A stretch of DNA of 64,000 nucleotides from Arthrobacter mangrovi (GTDB lineage: Bacteria; Actinomycetota; Actinomycetes; Actinomycetales; Micrococcaceae), in contig NZ_BRVS01000015.1 of the NCBI RefSeq assembly GCF_026011795.1, positions 1 through 64,000 on the forward strand, written 5' to 3'. The notes beneath the pieces are model-generated. The model was not told where the DNA came from. It saw only the letters and a program-made list of their open reading frames with translations, and searched no databases. A program made the translations under genes and the position numbers. Below, piece by piece: positions 45,983-54,326 of the stretch (positions are counted from its first letter, which is position 1; the number at the start of each line of letters is the position of its first letter).

Positions 45983-47695
45983 ATGGAGAGCAAGCCGGTC
46001 GAATGTGATGTCCTGGTCGTGGGATCCGGCGTGTCCGGAATGGCTGCGGCGCTGAAGGCCGCCAGCCAGGGACTGAGCGTCATCGTGGCGGAGAAGGAGA
46101 AGTTCTTCGGCGGCACGACGGCGATATCCGCCGGCTGGGCCTGGGTGCCGGGCAACAAGGCCGGCGTGGAGCAGGGGGACACCCGGGCGGAAGCCGAGGA
46201 ATACCTGCGGAACCTCGCGCAGGACACCTACAACGCGGAGGGGGTCAAGCAGTTCCTGGACACCGTGCCGGAGGCGCTGTCCTTCTTCGAGAACGAAACC
46301 GACGTCGAATTCGTCTACCCGGAGAAGGCCCCCGACTACCAGATGGACCTGCCGGGCGCGAAGCTCGGCGGCCGCGCCATCCTGCCCAAGGACACCGACG
46401 CGAGGATCCTGGGAGACAAGCGGCTGAAGATGCAGCCGTACATGTCCTCCTACACGGTGTTCGGCTACATGCCCCAGGTCGGGCCCGACATCAACGAGTT
46501 CTTCCACGTCAATCAGTCGGTGAAGTCCTTCGTCTACGTGGCCAGGAAGCTGCTGCGCACCTGGGTCGACGCGGCCCGGTACAAGCGCCCGGTCCTGCGC
46601 TCGAACGGCAATGCACTGATGACGCTGATGGTCAAGAGCGCCTACGACGCCGGCGTGCGGATGTGGGAAGCCACACCCGTTCAGCAGCTGACTGTCAGCG
46701 ACGCGGGTGCGGTGGACGGCGCGGTGCTCGGCGGGAAGCACGCCGGCCGTGTCCATGCCAGACTGGGTGTGATCCTTGCATCCGGCGGATTCTCGGGCGA
46801 CGAGGAGCTGCGCAAGCAGTATTTCCCGCACGATCCGAACGGCGACAACCATTTCACCCCGACGATCGGGCACGGCGGCGACGCCGTTACCCTGGCCAAG
46901 CAGGTCGGCGGGCACGTCGACGACGGCGTCCATTCCGTCGGTTCCTGGGCGCCGGTGACGGTCTTCAAGTACCTCAACGGACGCGAACGCCTATTCCCGC
47001 ACCTGCGCGCCATCGGCCTGCCGGGGCTGATCGCCGTGGACAGGGAGGGCCGGCGCTTCGGCAACGAGGCGCTGAGCTACCACGACTTCGGCGGCCAGAT
47101 GATCCGCCACAACGCCGGCCAGCAGGACACCTACGGCTGGGTGGTCGCGGACGAGAAGACCATGCACAAGTACGGCATCGGCTACGCCAAACCCTGGCCG
47201 ATGCCGCGCGGCTACTTTTACAAGACCGGCTACCTGGTGAAGGGCGAGTCGCTGGCGGACCTGGCGGAGAAGATCGGCGTTCCGGCCGCGAACCTCGCCG
47301 AGACAGTGCGGGACTTCAACAAGGGCGCCGAAGCAGGCGAGGATCCGGCTTTCGGCCGGGGCTCCACCGAATACAACCATTTCCGCGGCGACATGGAGCA
47401 CAAGCCGAACCCGAACCTCGCCCCGCTGGACGAAGGCAAGTTCTATGCCGCCAAGATCCGGATGGGTGACCTGGGCACCTTCGCCGGGCTCGGCGTCAAT
47501 GAGCGTTCCGAAGCCACCACCGAAGACGGCCGGACCATCCCCGGCCTCTACGCAGTCGGCGCAGCCGCGGTCTCCGTCTTCGGCGGCGGCTACCCCGGGT
47601 ACGGCTCGCACATCGGCCCGGCCATGGTGTTCGGTTACCGCGCCGGCCGCGACATTGCGAAGCATGCAGCGGCGCGCGGCGTGAACCGCATCTAG
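45983..47695 (+). CDS. FAD-binding dehydrogenase, KstD/fumarate reductase flavoprotein-like (second)
   Basis: A 570-residue flavoprotein with DVLVVGSGVSGMAAALKAA at the N-terminus, GGTTAISAGWAWVPGN and the C-terminal GLYAVGAAAVSVFGGGYPGYGSHIGPAMVFGY FAD motif. It has the same architecture as 41741-43414 but is clearly diverged. GAAGGAGA precedes the ATG. Its own palindrome upstream suggests a separate promoter under the same regulator. The substrate is unknown. Confidence 0.93.
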   Translation: MESKPVECDVLVVGSGVSGMAAALKAASQGLSVIVAEKEKFFGGTTAISAGWAWVPGNKAGVEQGDTRAEAEEYLRNLAQDTYNAEGVKQFLDTVPEALSFFENETDVEFVYPEKAPDYQMDLPGAKLGGRAILPKDTDARILGDKRLKMQPYMSSYTVFGYMPQVGPDINEFFHVNQSVKSFVYVARKLLRTWVDAARYKRPVLRSNGNALMTLMVKSAYDAGVRMWEATPVQQLTVSDAGAVDGAVLGGKHAGRVHARLGVILASGGFSGDEELRKQYFPHDPNGDNHFTPTIGHGGDAVTLAKQVGGHVDDGVHSVGSWAPVTVFKYLNGRERLFPHLRAIGLPGLIAVDREGRRFGNEALSYHDFGGQMIRHNAGQQDTYGWVVADEKTMHKYGIGYAKPWPMPRGYFYKTGYLVKGESLADLAEKIGVPAANLAETVRDFNKGAEAGEDPAFGRGSTEYNHFRGDMEHKPNPNLAPLDEGKFYAAKIRMGDLGTFAGLGVNERSEATTEDGRTIPGLYAVGAAAVSVFGGGYPGYGSHIGPAMVFGYRAGRDIAKHAAARGVNRI

Positions 47696-47757
47696 CCGCA
47701 GCCACCCCGTTGACGGCGGTTCCGCGCCCGGCGCGCGGCGCCGCCGTCGTGCTTTGC

Positions 47758-48354
47758 CTAGGTCAGGTTGCGGCGGCCTTCGAAGGCGCGGCCGAGCGTC
47801 ACTTCGTCGGCGTACTCCAGGTCGCCGCCGACCGGGAGCCCGGAGGCGAGCCGGCTGACGGTGATGCCGATGGTCTTGAGCATCCGGGCCAGGTAGGTCG
47901 CGGTGGCTTCGCCCTCGAGGTTCGGGTCGGTGGCGATGATGATTTCCTGGATCTGGCCGTCCGAGAGGCGGTTGAGCAGTTCGCGGATGCGCAGCTGCTC
48001 GGGGCCGACGCCGCCGATCGGGTTAATCGCGCCGCCGAGCACGTGGTAGCGCCCCTTGAAGGACCGGGTCCGCTCGATCGCGATGACGTCCTTCGACTCC
48101 TCGACGACGCAGATCGCCGTCGGATCGCGGCGCGGATCACGGCAGATGTTGCAGGTTTCCTGCTCGGACACATTGCCGCAGATGGAGCAGAACTTCACCC
48201 GCTCCTTGACGTTCGTGATCGACTCGGAGAGCCGCTTCATGTCCTCCGGGTCGGCTTCCAGGATGTGGAAGGCGATCCGCTGCGCCGACTTCGGCCCGAT
48301 GCCGGGGAGCCGGCCGAGCTCGTCAATTAGCTCCTGGACGGCGCCTTCGTACAC
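47758..48354 (-). CDS. recR: recombination protein RecR
   Basis: A 198-residue RecR. It has the helix-hairpin-helix [17 protein letters not shown] at about residues 15-31, the zinc finger [16 protein letters not shown], a Toprim domain ([14 protein letters not shown]) and the C-terminal [21 protein letters not shown]. It acts with RecO/RecF in gap repair. The start is GTG at 48354 with AGGAG further upstream. It lies 24 bp below dnaX. The usual ybaB gene between dnaX and recR is absent. Confidence 0.97.
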   Translation of the reverse strand: MYEGAVQELIDELGRLPGIGPKSAQRIAFHILEADPEDMKRLSESITNVKERVKFCSICGNVSEQETCNICRDPRRDPTAICVVEESKDVIAIERTRSFKGRYHVLGGAINPIGGVGPEQLRIRELLNRLSDGQIQEIIIATDPNLEGEATATYLARMLKTIGITVSRLASGLPVGGDLEYADEVTLGRAFEGRRNLT

Positions 48355-48378
48355 TGATCCTCAATCTCCTGACCTGCT

Positions 48379-51300
48379 TTAGGAACCGTCGAGGCTCCGT
48401 TCTTCCACCAGCCGGCCGCCCAGAATCCGCTCGATCGCGGCGCGGCCCACCAGCCCGGAATCTTCGATGGCAACATCGTCCTCGCTGGGGATGTCTTCGA
48501 CGTAGCTCAAGCTTATGCCACCGGGCTGACCGTTTTGGGCCGGTTCCACCGGACGGTTCCGCGCTTCGGCCGCCCGGGCCTGCTGGAGCAGCATCTGGTA
48601 GCGGCTCATCGGCTTGCCGGGCTCGGGCTGCGCCGGGGCAGCCTCGGGTGCGGGAGCCGTGGAAGCAGGTGCGGCAGCGGCGGGCGCGGCGGCCACGGGG
48701 CGGTTGGCCGACGACGGCGGGGCCGCGGCTGCGGCCGGTCCGCTCACCGGCGGCTGGGCCGGGGCCGGCGACGCCGCATTCCGGGCCGGGGCCGGTGACG
48801 TTGCGTTCCGGGCCGGGGCCGACTGCGGAATCCGGCGGCCGAAGCCCGGATCCTCCGGGGGCGGGCCGTCCCACTCGTCCGAAGGCGGCTCCTCGTCGGA
48901 GAAGGGGATGTCGTCATAGGGCGACGACGGAACCGACGCGGCCTCCGCTGACGCCTGCGGCGGCTCCCAGACCTGGCCCTCGTTCTTCGGCGGCGCGGCG
49001 GACCGGGACGGTTCCCAGACACGGCCTTCCTGCGCAGAGGGGACTGGGTTGCTCGGCTGCGCCGGCTGGGCCTCTTGCGTCGGCTGGACCGAGTGGGCCG
49101 GCTGGGCCGCTTGGGTCGGCTGGGCCGGCCGCTGCGCGGCCTGGGGCCGCCGGTTGGCGAGGTGCGCAAAGACGGGCTGTTCACCCGGCACGGGCGGCGG
49201 CACGTTCACGGGACGAGTCTGCGTCTGGGCCGGCGCGGGTGCACCCGCGCCGGCGTGCTGTATGCCGCCTGCGGAGTCCGCGCTCGCGGCAGATGGTGCC
49301 GAGCTGGGTGACCAATTCGCCGACGCCGCGCTCGGGGCCGAGGCCGATGTCTCAGCCGACTGGCTCGACGATGCCGAGGTCGCCGACTGGCCCGACGACG
49401 CGGTGCTTGCCGACTGGCCTGACGACGCCGTGTTCGCCGACTGGCTCGACCATCCTGAGGCTGCCGAGGGAGCTGAAGGTGCCGTATGTGCAGACTGGCC
49501 AGTCGATGCCGAGGTGTTCTGGTCAGAAGACTCCGTGTGTGCAGACGCGCTCGACGACGGCGACGTCGACAAGGGTGCCGACGGCTGCGCTGCGGGCCCG
49601 GGCATGCCGGGGGAGGTGGCGCTCGCCGCCGAGGGCGCGCTTGCTGCCGAGTAGGCCGAGGGCGCGCTCGCCGCCGAGGGTGCGCTTGCTGCCGAGTAGG
49701 CCGAGGGCGCGCTTGTTACCGAGTAGGCCGCGGGCGCGCTCGCCGCCGAGGTTGCGCTGGCCGCAGAGTTCGCCGATTGTGCGGTGCCGGCCGCCGAGTA
49801 GGCAGGCGACGGGGCGCTGCCGGCAGACGTGGCGCCGGGCGCTGTCGATCCGCTGGGCGAACCCGAGCCGGAAGGACCGTAACGGTGTGCCGAGGCGGGG
49901 CCGGATGCCGGGGCATTGGCTGGCGTCGGCTCATGGACCGGAGCCGGAGCCCGGGTGGCCGCGACCGGCGCGTCGTCGACCGGAGCCGGGGCGTTAGCCC
50001 CGGGCTCGACGGAAGCCGTGCTTACCGGGTTGGAGGCAGTGAATGGTGAAGTGGCAGGCTGGTGTTGCGGACCGGCTGCCGGCTGGGGCCGGCTAGCGCC
50101 TTTTGGGCCGGACTCACCTGCCGACCCGGATCCGCCGGCCGTGATATCAAGCTGAACGTCCGTCCCGAGCACCTTGAAGATGCACTGCCTCAGCAGGCCC
50201 GCATTCTCCTGTTTGCTCGAGAAGGCCGTCATGGCGCCGGTATTGGAGAAGGCGACCGTCAGGGTCCGGCCGTCGAAGCCGGCCAGCGAGGCATTGGGCT
50301 CGACCGTCATCCAGAGGAACTTCTTCTCCGACTTCAGGACGTCCATGATTTCCGGCCAGGCGCGGCGGAACATCTCGACCGAGCCGGCGGCACCGGAGCG
50401 CGGGGGACCAGCCTGCTGTCCGGTGTCCTGCTGCGGCTGCTGTGCCGCCGCGGGGCCCGTCGGCTGGCCTGGCTGCTGCGGCGGGGTCGGCTGCTGGCCT
50501 GGTCCAGCCTGTGCGCCAGCGTTCTGGGGCGAAGCGGGCCGCTGCTGCTGTTCCGGTCCGGCGGCACGGTCACCGTTGCCGGGGCGCGGTTGTTGCTGGC
50601 CGGCGGCAGGACCGGCTGGCTGGCCGGTGTTCTGCGGCGCCATCGGCCGCTGCTGGTTCTGCGGTGCCTGGCCCATCGGGTTGGGCCGGGCGGCAGGCGC
50701 CTGCTGTGCCGGTCCGCCGGGGCGGCTGCCGTCATTCGGTTGGCTTTCCGGCCGCTGGGCGGAAGCGGGGGCGGTGCGCGCGGGCTCGGGTTCGGGCTCC
50801 GGGACGACGCCCCAGGCTCCGCCCCAGTCGCGGGACGAATCGGAGGTGGGTTCGGGAACGGCGGGGCCCTGCGGAGAAGCCTGCTGGCGCTGCGGTTCCA
50901 TGCCGGGCCGGTCCTGCTGCGCGGGTGCAGAATTCCAGCCCTGCTCGGCCTGCGCGATCTGGGCTGCAAGTTCTTCGTGAGCGGGGGCTGCGGGAGCCTG
51001 CCGGGCCGCTTCCGACGGCCCCGAGGCCGCGGGTGCTGCCTGGGGCGCAGGGGCGGCCGGCGCCGACTGCTCCGGGACGGCGGCAGGAGCCTGATGAACG
51101 GCCGCCGGAGCGGACGGAGTCGCCGGAGCAGCCGGAGCCGACTCGGCGGAGGGCTGCGCTGCGGCGGGAACGGCTGGCCGTTGGATCTGCTGGGAGTCTG
51201 CGGCCTGGCCGCCGGAACGGGCGGCCCGCAGCATCTCGCGGACCTGCGCGGCGCCGGAGCCCGCGGACGCGGCACCGCCCCAGCCCGGCGCGCCGGACGC

Positions 51301-52533
51301 GGAAGGCGAGGCCCCGCCGTCGTTGGCGGCACCGGCCTCCGCCGACACGGGAGCCTCCGGTACGTCCCCGGCGTAGGAAAGCCGGCGTTCAATCCTGTCG
51401 ACGCGGGCCGCGACGCCGCGCTGGGCCTGGTCCGCCGCGGGGAGCAGGATCCGGGCGCACAGCAGTTCGAGGTGCAGCCGCGGGGACGTGGCGCCGGTCA
51501 TCTCGGTCAGCGCCTCGTTGGCGATGTCCGCCGCGCGGGAGAGCTCGGAGGCGCCGAGCTGGTGGGCCTGCGTCTGCATCCGGGCGATCTGGTCCTCCGG
51601 TACGCCGCGCAGGATCGTGTGCGCGCTCTCCGGCATGGCCTTCACGATGATCAGGTCGCGGAAGCGTTCCAGCAGGTCCTCGACGAAGCGGCGCGGGTCA
51701 TGCCCGGTCTGGACAACCCGGTCCACCGCGCTGAACACCGTGGAGGCGTCCGAGGCGGCGAAGGCATCCACAACGTCGTCCAGCAGCGAGGCGTGGGTGT
51801 AGCCGAGCAGGGAGACGGCCAGCTCGTAGTCCAGCCCGGCCGCTCCGGCGCCGGCCATCAGCTGGTCCAGCACGGAGAGCGAGTCCCGCACGGAACCGCC
51901 GCCGGCGCGGATCACCAGCGAGAGCACGCCGGGAGCCACGGGCACGTTCTCCTGGTTGCAGAGCAGCTCCAGGTACTTCATCAGCGGTTCCGGCGGCACC
52001 AGCCGGAACGGGTAGTGGTGGGTGCGCGAGCGGATGGTCCCGATGACCTTGTCCGGCTCGGTGGTCGCGAAGATGAACTTGATGTGCTCCGGCGGCTCTT
52101 CGACGATCTTCAGCAGCGCGTTGAAGCCGGCGGACGTGACCATGTGGGCCTCGTCGATGATGAAGATCTTGTAGCGGTCGCGCACCGGGGCGAAGGTGGC
52201 CCGCTCGCGCAGGTCACGCGCGTCGTCCACGCCGCCGTGGGAGGCCGCGTCGATCTCGATGACGTCCAGGCTGCCCGGGCCGCCGCGCCCGAGCTCGCGG
52301 CACGAGTCGCACACGCCGCAAGGCTCCGGCGTCGGGCCCTTGGCGCAGTTCAGGCAGCGGGCCAGGATCCTGGCCGAGGTGGTCTTGCCGCAGCCGCGCG
52401 GGCCGGAGAAGAGGTAGGCGTGGTTGACCCGGTTTTTCTGCAGCGCCGCCATCAGCGGGTTGGTGACGTGTTCCTGCCCAATGACGTCCGCGAAGGAATC
52501 GGGGCGGTAGCGGCGGTAGAGGGCTGTACTCAC
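48379..52533 (-). CDS. dnaX: DNA polymerase III subunits gamma and tau, unusually long
   Basis: A 1384-residue clamp-loader protein. AAA+ Walker A GPRGCGKT is at 44-51, followed by the Cys4 zinc module (Cys60-Cys78 region) and DEAH with domains II-III to about residue 375. A Pro/Ala/Gln-rich linker runs to about 720. The tau-type domain SVEMFRRAWPEIMDVLKSEKKFLW is at about 725-815. A huge Ser/Ala/Pro low-complexity region to about 1200 includes 15-residue tandem repeats. A short conserved tail ends in SYVEDIPSEDDVAIEDSG. Most bacterial DnaX proteins are 550-1100 residues. The frame is continuous. Confidence 0.96.
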   Translation of the reverse strand: MSTALYRRYRPDSFADVIGQEHVTNPLMAALQKNRVNHAYLFSGPRGCGKTTSARILARCLNCAKGPTPEPCGVCDSCRELGRGGPGSLDVIEIDAASHGGVDDARDLRERATFAPVRDRYKIFIIDEAHMVTSAGFNALLKIVEEPPEHIKFIFATTEPDKVIGTIRSRTHHYPFRLVPPEPLMKYLELLCNQENVPVAPGVLSLVIRAGGGSVRDSLSVLDQLMAGAGAAGLDYELAVSLLGYTHASLLDDVVDAFAASDASTVFSAVDRVVQTGHDPRRFVEDLLERFRDLIIVKAMPESAHTILRGVPEDQIARMQTQAHQLGASELSRAADIANEALTEMTGATSPRLHLELLCARILLPAADQAQRGVAARVDRIERRLSYAGDVPEAPVSAEAGAANDGGASPSASGAPGWGGAASAGSGAAQVREMLRAARSGGQAADSQQIQRPAVPAAAQPSAESAPAAPATPSAPAAVHQAPAAVPEQSAPAAPAPQAAPAASGPSEAARQAPAAPAHEELAAQIAQAEQGWNSAPAQQDRPGMEPQRQQASPQGPAVPEPTSDSSRDWGGAWGVVPEPEPEPARTAPASAQRPESQPNDGSRPGGPAQQAPAARPNPMGQAPQNQQRPMAPQNTGQPAGPAAGQQQPRPGNGDRAAGPEQQQRPASPQNAGAQAGPGQQPTPPQQPGQPTGPAAAQQPQQDTGQQAGPPRSGAAGSVEMFRRAWPEIMDVLKSEKKFLWMTVEPNASLAGFDGRTLTVAFSNTGAMTAFSSKQENAGLLRQCIFKVLGTDVQLDITAGGSGSAGESGPKGASRPQPAAGPQHQPATSPFTASNPVSTASVEPGANAPAPVDDAPVAATRAPAPVHEPTPANAPASGPASAHRYGPSGSGSPSGSTAPGATSAGSAPSPAYSAAGTAQSANSAASATSAASAPAAYSVTSAPSAYSAASAPSAASAPSAYSAASAPSAASATSPGMPGPAAQPSAPLSTSPSSSASAHTESSDQNTSASTGQSAHTAPSAPSAASGWSSQSANTASSGQSASTASSGQSATSASSSQSAETSASAPSAASANWSPSSAPSAASADSAGGIQHAGAGAPAPAQTQTRPVNVPPPVPGEQPVFAHLANRRPQAAQRPAQPTQAAQPAHSVQPTQEAQPAQPSNPVPSAQEGRVWEPSRSAAPPKNEGQVWEPPQASAEAASVPSSPYDDIPFSDEEPPSDEWDGPPPEDPGFGRRIPQSAPARNATSPAPARNAASPAPAQPPVSGPAAAAAPPSSANRPVAAAPAAAAPASTAPAPEAAPAQPEPGKPMSRYQMLLQQARAAEARNRPVEPAQNGQPGGISLSYVEDIPSEDDVAIEDSGLVGRAAIERILGGRLVEERSLDGS
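49370..49760. repeat. tandem repeats inside dnaX
   Basis: Two blocks. From about 49381 to 49440 there is a 30-nt unit starting GCCGACTGGC. At 49631-49675 and 49676-49720 there is a 45-nt unit with only a few differences between copies, continuing partly to 49760. They encode Ser/Ala/Gly/Gln and 15-residue PSAYSAASAPSAASA units. Period lengths are multiples of three, so copy-number change keeps the frame. Confidence 0.8.
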
Positions 52534-52602
52534 AGTAAGAACCCTATCGGTTGCAGTAGGGGCATTTCACTTCCGGCCGGCGGCATGTGCATAGACGGAA
52601 AA

Positions 52603-52689
52603 GACCCCCCATGCACCTGCCAGAGCCCGCTTACCCTTGCTACCTTCCGGTCCTGGGGGAGTTCACAGGATGACACCACATGAGGGGCC
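52603..52689 (-). ncRNA. ffs: signal recognition particle RNA, small bacterial (4.5S-like)
   Basis: The minus strand contains the conserved SRP apical domain CAGGACCGGAAGGTAGCA with the GGAAGG tetraloop-type hairpin and asymmetric loop. The outer ends pair over 11 bp: GGCCCCTCATG at the 5' side with CATGGGGGGTC at the 3' side, allowing G-U pairs. TTTT follows the 3' end and would act as a terminator. It lies just upstream of dnaX, a common place for it in actinobacteria. Ends are set by the pairing and may be off by a few bases. Confidence 0.92.
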
Positions 52690-52731
52690 GACAAACAGTT
52701 TACCCGAGATGAACGGGCGGCCGAAATCGGC

Positions 52732-53085
52732 TCAGTCCGCGGCCTTTTCCCGCGGGTTCGGCGGCAGGCTGATGTCTATCGGGAAGGTCATGAAGGCGGG
52801 GGTCTCGTAGGGGTGGGCCTCCACGGCGGCACCAACGACGGCGGTGCGCAGGGAGCGCGGGTAGATCGCCTCGATCCGGGTCTCGGCTACCTCCTCAGGG
52901 GTGCCGACGGCGCCGATGGCAGGGGCGGCTCCGGGGAGCGGGGTGAAGCGGCCGGTTCCTTCCGTGCTGAATGAGCAGTGCGAGTAGTTGCCGAACCGGC
53001 CGGCGCCGGCATCGCTGATGGCCCGGCGGACCGCGGGCGCGGCGTCGGTCGGGACGTAGATGACCAGGCAGTCCATGGGCTCCAT
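52732..53085 (-). CDS. YqfO/CutA-like domain protein
   Basis: A 117-residue protein matching the PII/CutA-like insert domain of Nif3/YqfO proteins: VPTDAAPAVRRAISDAGAGRFGNYSHCSF, then a GTGRFTPLPGAAPAIG loop, an EARIEA-type strand and the late AHPYETPAF. It stands alone, without the Nif3 metal-binding parts. Two start codons three apart (53085 and 53076) are possible. The function is unknown. Confidence 0.8.
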   Translation of the reverse strand: MEPMDCLVIYVPTDAAPAVRRAISDAGAGRFGNYSHCSFSTEGTGRFTPLPGAAPAIGAVGTPEEVAETRIEAIYPRSLRTAVVGAAVEAHPYETPAFMTFPIDISLPPNPREKAAD

Positions 53086-53265
53086 GGCGCCAAGTCTGCC
53101 ACTCGGGACCGACGGTTTCGAGGGGTTGCCGGCGTGCCCATCCGGGTTCCTGGAGCGGACCGGTCGGGGGTCCGGAGGGGTGTGCAGGCGGGGCGGACGG
53201 CGCCCGATTCGTTACTTTCGCCCCGGTCGGGTATCCTAGTATCTGCTCTTCATGAGCAATCACCT

Positions 53266-53353
53266 GGAGGATTCGCCTAGCGGCCTATGGCGCACGCCTG
53301 GAACGCGTGTTGGGTTAACGCCCTCGGGGGTTCAAATCCCCCATCCTCCGCCA
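53266..53353 (+). tRNA. tRNA-Ser (anticodon GGA)
   Basis: An 88-nt class II tRNA including an encoded CCA end. The acceptor stem GGAGGAT pairs with ATCCTCC, the discriminator is G, and the anticodon loop CTGGAAC lies between CACGC and GCGTG, reading UCC/UCU codons. It has a long variable arm and a GGGGGTTCAAATCCCCC T-arm. A terminator hairpin follows at 53357. Confidence 0.97.
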
Positions 53354-53356
53354 GTG

Positions 53357-53395
53357 AAGGAGTCCCGCCGGTTCGGCGGGGCTCCTTCCTTTTTG
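53357..53395 (+). terminator. terminator after tRNA-Ser
   Basis: AAGGAG-CCCGCCG pairs with CGGCGGG-CTCCTT (one bulged position), GTT loop, then CCTTTTT. It is related to the hairpins at 36853 and 37157 by the GGCGGGGCTCCTT right arm. Confidence 0.9.
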
Positions 53396-53465
53396 TGCTC
53401 GATTCTTTGCGCCGCCCGCCGGGGATCGCCCGGAGCCGGTCTGGTTTGTACAGCATCTGGCTTCC

Positions 53466-53486
53466 TTGTACAGCTTTAGCCTTCAA
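53466..53486 (+). repeat. dispersed repeat copy behind tRNA-Ser
   Basis: TTGTACAGCTTTAGCCTTCAA shares 17 exact bases with the left arm of the inverted repeat at 37048. A partial copy, TTGTACAGCAT, lies just upstream at 53446-53456. The rest of 53396-53582 shows no gene. Confidence 0.75.
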
Positions 53487-53582
53487 CCGACTCCTTGGCC
53501 TGCGGCGATGTCGGGGACGGGTTTCAATGCTGGGCAGTTCGGACGGATGGGTTGACCCCCGCGGGTGCTGCGTGGCGGGACC

Positions 53583-54164
53583 TCAGTTGGCGTAGCTGCG
53601 GCTGATGGCGTTCAGGGCCGTTTCGTAGGCGGCTTCCCAGTCGGTGCCGGGGAGGCCGGCGCCGGCGAGTTCGAGGCTGACCAGTCCGTGGACCTGGCCC
53701 CAGATGGCGGCGGCCACGAGGGGCACGGATTCATTCGACCCTGCGGCGGCGAGGGCGGCTCCGACTGCTTCGTAGAGGGGCTCTATTGCGGATCCGGCAA
53801 CTTCCGGCGTGGCCTCGCAGGGCACGGGGGAGCCGAGCGGGCTGCTGAACATCAGGGCGTAGAAGGAGCGGTGCTCCAGGGCCCACTGCCGGTAGGCCAG
53901 GCCGAGCCCGCGCAGGCCTTCGGGGGCGGCGGCCCGCTGGGACTCGCCGAAGGACCGGAAGGCGTCGTCCAGCACGGCGGTCAGCAGTTGGGGCTTGCCG
54001 CCGAAGAGCGAGTAGATGGCGGTGGTCGAGGTGCCGGCCGCCGCCGCAATGTCGCGCAGGGCCACCCTTGCCGGGCCATCCGCCGCGACGAGTTCGGCGG
54101 TGGTCTCGAGCAGTCGCCGGCGGAGATCGGAATCGTAGACAGGGGGTCTTGCCATATGTCCCAT
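53583..54164 (-). CDS. TetR-family transcriptional regulator
   Basis: A 193-residue regulator. The TetR helix-turn-helix is LRDIAAAAGTSTTAIYSLFGGKPQLL at residues 37-62, and the C-terminal half with the FYALMFSSPLG segment resembles the WHG/TetR_C_33 type. The ATG at 54164 is used; another lies at 54155. It is divergent from the DUF4188 gene with a clear inverted-repeat operator between them. Confidence 0.92.
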   Translation of the reverse strand: MGHMARPPVYDSDLRRRLLETTAELVAADGPARVALRDIAAAAGTSTTAIYSLFGGKPQLLTAVLDDAFRSFGESQRAAAPEGLRGLGLAYRQWALEHRSFYALMFSSPLGSPVPCEATPEVAGSAIEPLYEAVGAALAAAGSNESVPLVAAAIWGQVHGLVSLELAGAGLPGTDWEAAYETALNAISRSYAN

Positions 54165-54165
54165 T

Positions 54166-54201
54166 ATTCCATAACGTTGTTTTGTAACAGTGTTATGGAA
54201 T
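54166..54201. promoter_or_regulatory. inverted-repeat operator of the TetR/DUF4188 pair
   Basis: ATTCCATAAC (54166-54175) and GTTATGGAAT (54192-54201) form a perfect 10-bp inverted repeat with a 16-bp spacer that itself contains GTT...AAC. It touches the TetR start codon, so binding should block its own transcription and probably that of the divergent gene at 54327. Confidence 0.75.
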
Positions 54202-54326
54202 CAGTGGAGCGGCAGGCCGGTGCCATTGCATGCGGCGGGCCAGGCTGTGGTGTCGACATCGCGGGGGCGGGCAGGGCGCGTGTGCGGTCGGATGTGATGG
54301 GCCAACTGGCGGAAGGGAAAGCGGCG

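Noticed and set aside
49370-49760. Repeats considered as a CRISPR array
   Set aside because: The units are adjacent without unique spacers, multiples of three long, and lie in frame inside dnaX.
50062-52683. Open frame of about 870 codons on the plus strand
   Set aside because: It is antisense to dnaX and the SRP RNA, Arg/Gly-rich, with no domain.
53266-53582. tRNA-Ser as an integration site for a mobile island
   Set aside because: No integrase gene is nearby and I see no second copy of the tRNA 3' end in the window.
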